From Artemia franciscana (Eukaryota; Arthropoda; Branchiopoda; Anostraca; Artemiidae), in contig NC_088881.1 of the NCBI RefSeq assembly GCF_032884065.1, positions 12,613,260 through 12,677,259 on the forward strand: a stretch of DNA of 64,000 nt. Reading direction: 5' to 3'. The position numbers and the translations under genes are program-made. The notes beneath the pieces were generated by a model, which had not been told where the DNA came from, searched no databases, and saw only the letters and a program-made list of their open reading frames with translations. Below, piece after piece: positions 56,426 to 64,000 of this stretch (its first letter is position 1; each line of letters starts with the position of its first letter).

Positions 56426-57699
56426 TGTTACTGTGTTAAGGGCCCAGTGAACACCATAAGAGAGATTTTCTGGAGAGATGCAATTAAAGCCTACCTAGTA
56501 AAGGTAATCACAAGGTATGTATAATCCATAAGGACTATTCTCCAGTGGTTTAGAGTTGACACCACTACACAACAGCAACTTCAAATAGAATGTGCAGCAT
56601 GGTTGGGAATGACAAGTGGTATCAACCTCCTAGCAACATGCTCTTATGAAAATCTTGCATTAATGATCAGTGAGCAGCTGAATGGGACAAACATTCCCAC
56701 TTGTATTTCCATGGCTTATTGCTCCATTCTTTATCAAGTCTAGAATTGAAGGATGCAATTGTGGGTGCAGTCATTGTTTTGCCTTGAAAGCTGTTCTAAT
56801 CATTAATAACATGTTCAGCAGAGAAGTTTAGCAATATTTGTGTCTTCACAGTATGTTTAGAAAGTTTTTGCAAATACCCTCTTGTAGGATGCTGACTTGC
56901 TTGTTTTGTGAATAGAGTATTGTTTTGTTGGCTATTATATCTAAAGGTCAGCATCATGTCACTGTGCTAGTATCTGAAGATGAGTGTTGGGAGTTGTATA
57001 TGCTTCAGTCATGGAGCATTCTCTAATGCCTATATGTTTTGTTTTTGGCATCTTCAAAAAGATGGTTAGTACTTCTAAAATATGTAAAAAGAGTAACTGT
57101 GAAGCTACTTTGCAATACCCTGTAGGTATGTCCTACTCAAAGCATAAAAGTAGTGAGACACCAAACAGGTGAATTTTATGATGCTATTACCAAAATATCA
57201 GGTATTTCCAATGCTTCATAATTAAAAGCAAAGCAGAATTTCTGGTAAATGCATCGAAGAACTAGAAATTTTTAGTACCACTGGATTTTTTATACTGATT
57301 TACTGTCCCAAGTCAATTATATTAGAAAGGAACTTCAAAGTATTGATTCAGAGTTCATGGTGTGAAGACCTCTTTTTGGATTTAACCTATCACTAATAAT
57401 ATGGTAAAGGATTATAGTCTCTTCCTGACCTACAGCCAGTATTTTGATAATAATTAATTCAGTGACAAAAAGGATTACAATTTGAATAAGGAGATTATTT
57501 TACTATTTTAGTGAGAATTCCATTGGCATTTTTGCGGTTTTTCTTATTTTCATGATCAGTGACCTATATTATCAGAGTAAAACTATTATTATGATATGAT
57601 ATGATATTATGTAATGGAAGAACTGGTTTATTTGCCAATACTGAACTTTATGCAAAGTAATCTATTAAATGGTATTGATAAAGAATGATTAAGAAATAT
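56426..57699. other. Decayed or unrelated sequence inside the hAT remnant
   Basis: Expected hAT sequence is not recognisable here; short open frames (for example 56984-57172) give no family match by eye. It contains an ATATG microsatellite near 57590. It may be an older insertion or strongly decayed transposase. Confidence 0.4.
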
Positions 57700-58640
57700 G
57701 GATTAGACTTTTTTGCTGATATAAATGAAGTGAAGGATACAAAAGCCAAACTTTGGGAGATGTGTGCCCCCAATGAGGACTGCCTGGTAAAAAGGGTTCT
57801 AATGCTATTTCAAGCCACTTTAGTGGCATTATTTCACTCCTAATAGCTAGAGATAGGAGTGGCAACTCTGTACCAACTTTTGTGATTACCAAAGTACCAT
57901 GCCTTCCAGCAACTGCTTATTCTTTGCTATTTGTCAAAATTGACCAGCTGCATCAGACTGTCGTTGTTATGTCTTCAGCCCTCAATAACTACCAGCTTGA
58001 ATATCCAAAACTCCCCCTGCCTGTTTGAACTGCTGATACCCATGCAACCATAGTCTTTATACCTACTGACCTTTCTGATCCTCTGAAATGGAAAACAGTT
58101 ATTGACAGTCAACAGTCATGAATTAGTATGCAGTGTCAAGCCACTAACACATAAATGTACATAAATATTGAGAAATCAGCTAGTGAGGATTTTTGGGCTT
58201 CTCTGCATGATAAAATGACTGGTACTGCTACTAAAGTGCTTTCTAAGCGTTTTTTTTTTAATAATACGAGGTGTACCAACCGGAGTGGACACTGATATAC
58301 ACTCTTCAAAATGGCATAAAAAATGCAAAGAGACTTGGCTCATCTCTGTCCATAAAACTCAAGTTTGAAGACTTTTATTTTCACTCAATTTTTTTAAAGG
58401 AAAGAGTGAATCTTGGCTATGATTTCTTTCATGTCTACTAATACAAAGAACTGTAAAAATGATGTTTTAAATATTGCTCCCCAACCACTTTCAACATACT
58501 TGTCTGGTTGATACTCCCAAATGTGCCCATCGTGCTGGAGCACACATTTCTACAAAAGATAAACCATGCATTGCCCCCCCCCCTCCTGTGCTAACTGTGA
58601 TAAAAATCACCCATCTTACAGCTTTGTTTGTCCTGTTATG
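57700..58640 (+). pseudogene. LINE copy 2, ORF1 remnant
   Basis: It aligns with LINE copy 1 at the protein level: FFADINEVKDTKAKLW against FLDTNSVKVAKTLLW, then PCLPATAYSLLFVKIDQLHQ and VVMSSALNNYQLEYPKLPLP. Later come decayed zinc-knuckle residues (CAHRAGAHISTKDKPCIAP) near 58530-58580, where several of the Cys seen in copy 1 are lost. Multiple stops and frameshifts. The start near 57700 is where resemblance to copy 1 begins. Confidence 0.82.
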
Positions 58641-59600
58641 CAAGAGAGATAAAAAAGGACCCAAATCCATATCAATGACTTTTCAGTTTTCTGTGATATC
58701 CTATAATATTAATGGAACTAAGGACAAAGACTTTTTCATTGATGAATTATGCAGTCAGTATGATCTAGTTTGTTTGCAATAACATTTTTTGACTTCAGCT
58801 AGCCTTAATTTTCTGCATCAAAGTCCAAACCAAATAGTATTTTTGACCTCTGCCAGGGTAACTGGTGGCTATCCATCAGGGGGTCTGGCATACATCTTTA
58901 AGTGTAATACAAATTTCCCCACTCCTATCCTTTATCATCACAATGAATTCTTCTTAGCAGTCCATGTTGGATCAAATATTCTGATCAACTCATATTTTCT
59001 GCATGATAATAGATATAATTGCTCAATTACAATCTTGCTAAGGCTTGTGCTTCTCTGAGAAAATTAATTAAATGCTTAGCGTCTCAATCTCTAAATTACA
59101 TAGTGATTGGTGATCTTAATACACATATCAATATTGACTGTGTTAGAAAGGATTATGTTCTTGATTGTCTCCTGCTATACTGCATCATTCCTAAATCTCT
59201 ACTCTTCACCTATATCCATCACTCTGGAAGTACTACTGACATCGACCATGTTGTGTGTTCTTCATCTATTTATTCTTTGATTGTAACTGTCCATGATGAT
59301 TATGATATTGACAACCTACCACTATCTGTGATTTTTTTTGCTTCCCTATGTTCCAACAGATTTAAAATTCAACAAGAAATCAAGATGGGTTTCAAAGTAT
59401 AATTGGAAGAAAGCAGACATCTTGTTATATATATCAACACTTACATCCCTTCTATCTCTTATACTTGTATCTTATCATTTATTGCAGCTTCAAGATGTTG
59501 GATCTGACAGAGTTTCTGAGTTAAATTGGTATTATAAACAAATAGTTTCTTGTTTGAAAGAAGCTGAATGTAGAGCTGTTCTGTTATAACATATCTGTAT
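58641..59600 (+). pseudogene. LINE copy 2, ORF2 endonuclease part
   Basis: It begins near ATG 58675 with TFQFSVISYNINGTKDKDFF, the N-terminal N-I-N-G strand of the APE-like endonuclease. It continues with VTGGYPSGGLAYIFKCN, then after a frameshift IVIGDLNTHINID (G-D-x-N) and SGSTTDIDHVVCSS (the S/T-D-x-D-H end motif). Stops at about 58782 and 59056 break the frame. This copy keeps the 90 bases missing from copy 1. Confidence 0.87.
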
Positions 59601-61281
59601 TGGTACTCAAAAATCAATTTGGTCAGCAGATCCCAATTTATAGACTGTAAAAAACAAAGCTAAATTCTGGCTTTGAGTTTGGAATGATTTTGGCTGCCCA
59701 CAATCAGGGTGTGTTGTAGATTTAAAACAAAAAACTAAAGCAGATTACAAGAAGTATCTTAGGTCAGTAACATACCATGGCATGGATTCCCCTATGAATA
59801 TATGTGAATGGCATAAAGTGATTAATTCTGAAAGGTTTGAAAATGATTATTCGTGCAGTGATGCCATCTATCTGGCAGAAGCATTATTCTTCAATTTTTT
59901 TTCTGTTGTTAACTATTCTGTACATGCCATGTATTCTTGTCTCATTGCACCTTTCTTTTCCATCTGTATTTCACAGCAACACACAATTCCCATTACATGT
60001 TCTGCTGTGTGTAGTGGTATTAATAATTTAAAATCTGATTTGATTGATATAGATGGATATCAAAGTTCATCTTTTGCAAAGTTGCCCTGCATTTGTTTTA
60101 CATTTAGTTACTTTTTCAGATGTGTATATGTACATCTAGTGTTCCAGAGAGTTTCCTGTGTGACACTATAAGTTTAATACTAAAACAGGGAAAATCTTGT
60201 GCTTATTGTTCTTCATACTGTCCCATTGCTGTTTCTTGTAATATAAGTAAATTATTTGATTATATAATTCTTCCCCATCTAGTTAATAGGACTAATGAAG
60301 GAGAGAGCCAGTTTGGTTTTTGGCTTGGAGTGGGTTATCAGCATCCTCATTGTATTTTAGTATCTCTTCTTCTGGATAATAATTCTAAGAGTAAAGGAAT
60401 TTATATTTGTGCTTTAGATCTTTCCAAAGCACTTGACAGTGTAATCCATTCCCGTTTTTTTCCTTTATATTTCAGGTGTTACTTTTTCAGTTATTCTGCT
60501 TCTGCAGTATTGGTATTCTAGCTCTTTCCTTAGTTTGAAGTCCTCTCCAACTACTACTATTAAAGTTAAAAGAGATATAAGACAAGGTGGCGTTTTATCA
60601 CCTACACTTTTTAAAATTTGTATTTCTGACATACTTACAAAAATATCCTCTACATATTTATCTGATTTTTCAGATGTTTTAAATCTGGCTTATGCTGATG
60701 ACTTGCTCCTAATTAGTTGGACTAGAACTGATCTCTTCAAAATGGTATCTTCTGTTTCCAATGCTTTTTCTGGGATTGGCCTTTTGTTGAATAAAGAGAA
60801 TTGTGAGTTTTCATCTTTTGCTTCAACTTCTTCATCTCCTCTTAATTGCAACACTTTCTCTATTTTGTCTGTTGATTCTTTGCAGTGGTTGGGCATAAGT
60901 CTTACAAATAATCTTTCCAGTTTTTGTCAGTGCACTGTTTACAATATTTCTAAAAGAATACAATTTGGATACAGGAAAATTGTTCCTAATTGGGGGAAAT
61001 ATAATAGACAGGTGCTGGCAAAACTCTACTCTACATATTGCAATCAATTTGTCCTTTACATGGCAGGAATTTATCCTATCCTGAGAAAAATTGATTTAAA
61101 AAGAATCCAGAGTAGTTATTTCAGGTACTGTAAGTTTCTCCTTTTAATTTCTCCTTGGACATGGAACTGGATTCTAATTGGTAAATATGGTGTACCTGAT
61201 ATAACATTGAAATTAGAAAAGCTACACAGGAAGCTCTCAGGTACTGCCTTGATGGGCTTTCTCCACATAATCATCTTGTAA
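59601..61281 (+). pseudogene. LINE copy 2, reverse transcriptase part
   Basis: After a decayed linker, frames show SQFGFW (fingers), then GIYICALDLSKALDSVIHSR (palm, first catalytic Asp region). The longest open part, 60535-61281, follows: VKRDIRQGGVLSPTLFKICI, catalytic box AYADDLLLIS at 60688-60717, SLQWLGISLT, and the thumb region with PNWGKYNRQVLAKLYSTYC. The YADD box is intact here, but upstream stops and frameshifts kill the copy. The C-terminus is shorter than that of copy 1. Clade: a two-ORF LINE with zinc-knuckle ORF1 and APE endonuclease (Jockey/CR1/I group). Confidence 0.92.
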
Positions 61282-61562
61282 AAAAATTTCTATAGTTATC
61301 TTTTGTTGGTTGACTTTTTTTTCTTTCTTTTTATTTGTTTTTTTTTGTGAATTTCATTTCCTGTTTGTATTTAATGTTTTTTTTTTATTTCTCTATAGTT
61401 TTTTTTTATGTTTGCATGTGTGTTTATTTAATGTAAAAAAAATTCTATAGTCATTATTTTTTGTATTTTGTATGTTTTGCATTTTTGTGTGTATTTCATT
61501 GTTTTTACTCCACATTTTATTACTTTTATAGTGTTTTTGTGGGTAAGAAATTATTATTATTA
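61282..61562 (+). mobile_element. LINE copy 2, 3' UTR and ATT tail
   Basis: T-rich 3' region with tandem-like 'ctatagtttttttt' blocks, ending in 'aaattattattattaaa' at 61548-61564. The tail fixes the 3' end of the LINE, because hAT coding sequence resumes straight after. Confidence 0.8.
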
Positions 61563-61900
61563 AAGTGAATCTAAAGATATATCCAATTGCACTCTCTCCA
61601 TTTGAAAAACTTTTAAAATGGTTAAGCAACTACATAAATACTGGATTCAAACCAGTTTTAGTTCAAGCAAAAACTCTTGCAGAAGATTTGGAAGAGAATT
61701 TCAAAATAAGACTTAAAAAAGAAAGAAATATCTCAATGAAGAAGGTAATGATGGACCTATTGAAGACCTGGGAAATGCATGCAAGCTATCTTCTTAATTT
61801 TGTCTTGTATAAAGCTACAACTAGAAGACTTTTTTTTATTAATAACTCAAAAATACAAATGAATTATTTAAGTTTATGGGAAAATTTCAAAACATAGAAA
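61563..61900 (+). pseudogene. hAT-type transposase remnant, continued after the LINE
   Basis: The frame reads VNLKIYPIALSPFEKLLKWL, then NYINTGFKPVLVQAKTLAED, and a basic segment. hAT/ZMYM-like transposases have V-N-x-x-S-K-x-L-Q-S-P, then a Y-R-x-T-G-F-x-x-A-x-x-x-A-K-E-x-A-E segment, at this point of the protein. Same strand and correct order relative to 55905-56425. The open frame ends at a stop at 61895. Confidence 0.8.
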
Positions 61901-61941
61901 AAGAAGTACTTCAGAAAGATGCAGTGGAATGAAAAAATTCA

Positions 61942-62462
61942 GTAAAATTATAGCAGTTAATATAACTGGCTTAACAATAAAGTGAATATACCACTCAAAG
62001 TCTTTTTTTATGTTCTTTACAAATATAATAATTGTTTTTGCCATAAATTCAAATTTAAGCACTTTTTGAGCTCTTAAAAATGACAAATTTTTGAAAAATT
62101 ATGACAGTTACTATAACTGACTTATGAATAAAGTGAACATACCACTCAATGCCTTTTTTTATGTTCTTTACAAATATAATAATTGCTTCTACTGTAAATT
62201 CAAATTTAAGCATTTTCTGAGCTCTTAAAAACATTTTCTGAGCTCTTCCTACAAAATATTTTAATATATTTACAAAAATTTTCTCAGTGCTAAAATTATT
62301 TATAATAAGGTTAGTTTAGGTTGGGTTAAAAAGTGTTTAAATTTGAATTATATTTGTACAGAAGTGTTTTAAGTGTTTATATTTGTAAAGAACATAAAAA
62401 AGGCATCAAGTGGTATATTCACTTTATTGGTAAGACAGTTATATGAACTGCTATAATTTTAC
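61942..62462. mobile_element. MITE-like element with ~85-bp terminal inverted repeats
   Basis: Both ends start GTAAAATTATAGCAGTT when read inward. The left terminal block continues 'aataaagtgaatataccact' and 'tatgttctttacaaatata', and the right end (62378-62462) is its reverse complement with few changes. A further direct copy of the left block lies at about 62098-62190. Total about 520 bp, no ORF. It splits the hAT remnant. Clear target duplications were not seen. Confidence 0.82.
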
Positions 62463-62735
62463 CAAAATTTATCTATTGATTCTATGTTAATAGAAAATGA
62501 TGTACCAAAGGCAAAGGTAGCTGATATAGATGAAAAATCTTAGTTGAAAAAAATGGAAGTTTTGAAATCTATTTTTCCTTCAGAATGTTTTCAAAATCTG
62601 TTTAAAATGTTCTAATTTTTAGCAGTTAATGATAGAGCCAGAGCAATTACAGACTTGTTTGTTGCTCTCTAAGTATTCTTAAAAATCCCAGTGTTGCTTC
62701 TGGAGAGAGATTATTTCATGAATATTGAAAATTTG
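62463..62735 (+). pseudogene. hAT-type transposase remnant, C-terminal end
   Basis: Around 62640-62720 the frame reads ITDLFVAL, a stop, VFLKIPV, then, after a small shift, VASGERLFHEY. This corresponds to the C-terminal dimerisation block of hAT transposases (L-x-I-x-L-T-I-P-V-T-x-A-S-x-E-R-x-F). It ends the hAT remnant that began at 55905, which is thus spread over 6.8 kb by insertions. Confidence 0.72.
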
Positions 62736-63489
62736 TGAATGTTGACATTCACTGGTGAATGTCCAAAATTCCTTTTTTGCTCCTTGGATTTGGTCAGCAG
62801 TATTTCTAGTCAACTTCTTCAACTTACTGCAAGGTTTGATGATGACAAGTCAGGTTAGACTAGGTTTGGTTAGCTTAGGTTTTTGACCCATTTCTTATAG
62901 GCTATTAACAACTAAATTTAACCTAGCCCCAACTTTAACTTTAACATCATAGTTAGTCTAAGACTGAAAAAACTGACATGCAAAGCTAATTAAATCCAAG
63001 CACAGAAGAAGAAATTTAAATCCCATTTATTTGGCTATTATTCTATTGAGGATTTTAGTAAATGTTCAACATGGTTCTAGTGATCAAAAGAACTTTCCTG
63101 CCTTGCCCTAAGCCTCCCAAGCCATTTTGCTCTAATTTATTAGATGAAACCAATACAATGGCAAAAATAGTAAGATATCACCTTCTGCCTGAGATCTTTC
63201 ATCTTTCATTTTTTATTTTGCTACCACCTGCTATATGACTTAAATTTCTTGGGGTAACGACGGCATCTATATGACGGCATCTATATATTATTATTAAGAC
63301 AGACATAGACATAATATTACTGAAATTACTAATGTGTGAATACAACTCACGAAACTCGTAAAGCTAAATTTTTAACTAGATGTTCTTTTTATTCAAATTA
63401 TCAATAGTAAAAGATTGGTATTTTACCTAGATTTATTTCAAGTAATTTCCGACATTCAATTGTAGAAAAAAGAGAGTTCTGATCCAGAA
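62736..63489. other. Non-coding, nothing recognised
   Basis: AT-rich; short 'ggttagactaggtttggtta' repeats near 62850-62880. No exon or element. Confidence 0.45.
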
Positions 63490-63575
63490 GTCTTTCTACC
63501 AATTATTACAATAACGTCTACAACTAATACCGGTAATAACTCACTGCAACATCAAGCCGCCTAAGGCCGCACAGA
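63490..63575 (-). mobile_element. RTE-like retrotransposon 3' end
   Basis: Minus strand: 'gtgcggccttaggcggcttg' followed by 'atgttgcagtgag' and a degenerate TA/GT-rich tail. This matches the C-terminal codons and 3' tail of the RTE-like copy at 49110-49200 ('gaggccgacccag' region inverted). Only the last part of the element is present. Confidence 0.65.
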
Positions 63576-63594
63576 ATAATTATCCAGTAAGACT

Positions 63595-63900
63595 TACCAG
63601 CCACGCTGTAAAAATCCTCACAAACGTTGTGCTAGGGTGAATGTGAACCATTTCCCCAATGACCATTGCTGAATGCCGAGCTAGATTCCAACCAAACAGA
63701 TCAACTATTTATCACTTGCTTTCTGTTAAGCAGACTATAAAAATTTGCATTGATCTTCGCTGTGGTATTTGTAAACATTTTATAGACTTTAACAAATCTT
63801 CTGATCCCACGCGAAAAAAAAAGTGGCACACTCTTTTTATTTTGGCATCCTATTCAGCCTTGTCTAAAAGATTTGAAATTTGGCTAAAAACTTGAAAAAC
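63595..63900 (+). pseudogene. RTE-like reverse transcriptase fragment (N-terminal motifs)
   Basis: The frame reads ILTNVVLG, then MTIAECRARFQPNRSTIYHL, LSVKQTIKICIDLRCGICKH and FIDFNKSSDPTRKK. LINE reverse transcriptases carry Q-A-G-F-R-P-N-R-S-T-x-D-x-I-x-x-L-x-Q and then A-F-I-D-F-x-K-A-F-D-x-V here; the second catalytic motif has lost residues (DFNKSSDP). It is opposite in strand to, and about 20 bp from, the 3' end piece at 63490-63575. The copy is dead and may continue past the window. Confidence 0.82.
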
Positions 63901-64000
63901 CACGACATGACAAGAAAAGAACCTTCTGGAATTCTTGGAAATCTTAATTAGCGTGCAGCAAGTGGGCCTGTTGTCACCAAAATTGTCAAATCCCTTCCGA

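Overview
The window looks like a piece of an AT-rich, intron-rich, repeat-laden invertebrate nuclear genome. I see no bacterial operons, long intact reading frames or ribosome binding sites. What I do see are split genes with spliceosomal introns, tRNA-derived SINEs, LINEs, a Penelope-like element, a hAT transposase fossil and a high-copy non-coding repeat. An arthropod, perhaps a crustacean, fits. That is an impression from the repeat types, not something the sequence proves.

Two conserved genes are recognisable, both on the minus strand. EMC2 (ER membrane complex subunit 2, TPR protein) has two exons at 7541-7654 and 3900-4050; the rest lies outside or was not found. GTF2H3 (TFIIH p34/Tfb4) runs from 48442 down to about 20611. 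Five exons join in frame and in phase (48262-48442, 44529-44744, 38107-38230, 31979-32101, 29195-29330), and a probable last exon lies at 20611-20689. A short first exon and one short zinc-finger exon were not found. The GTF2H3 introns hold most of the mobile DNA in the middle of the window. One GTF2H3 intron, and probably one EMC2 intron, uses a GC donor instead of GT.

Layout: 1-1500 holds decayed repeats. 2446-2803 is a SINE with perfect 16-bp target duplications. 3900-7654 is EMC2 with repeats in its intron. 8755-12400 is a duplicated repeat into which a 2.8-kb terminal-inverted-repeat element full of ~290-bp tandem units has inserted. 12.4-17.2 kb is nearly featureless. 17.2-19 kb holds a LINE fragment and a palindromic repeat. 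From 20.6 to 48.4 kb is GTF2H3 with intronic insertions: palindromic-repeat copies at 22.7-25.9 and 36.1-37.8 kb, a Penelope-like remnant with a hammerhead-ribozyme-like motif at 30.2-30.9 kb, a two-ORF LINE at 41.4-44.1 kb and a SINE at 45.8 kb. From 48.4 kb to the end is transposon territory: RTE-like fragments, a third palindromic-repeat copy at 53.8-55.6 kb, and a hAT fossil (55.9-62.7 kb) split by a LINE and by a small inverted-repeat element.

No immune, biosynthetic or other novel protein system is visible. The most notable items are the palindrome-bearing repeat family, whose copies date each other's insertions; the ribozyme-like motif; the GC-AG introns; the terminal-inverted-repeat element with a satellite core; and a few exon-like segments I could not identify.
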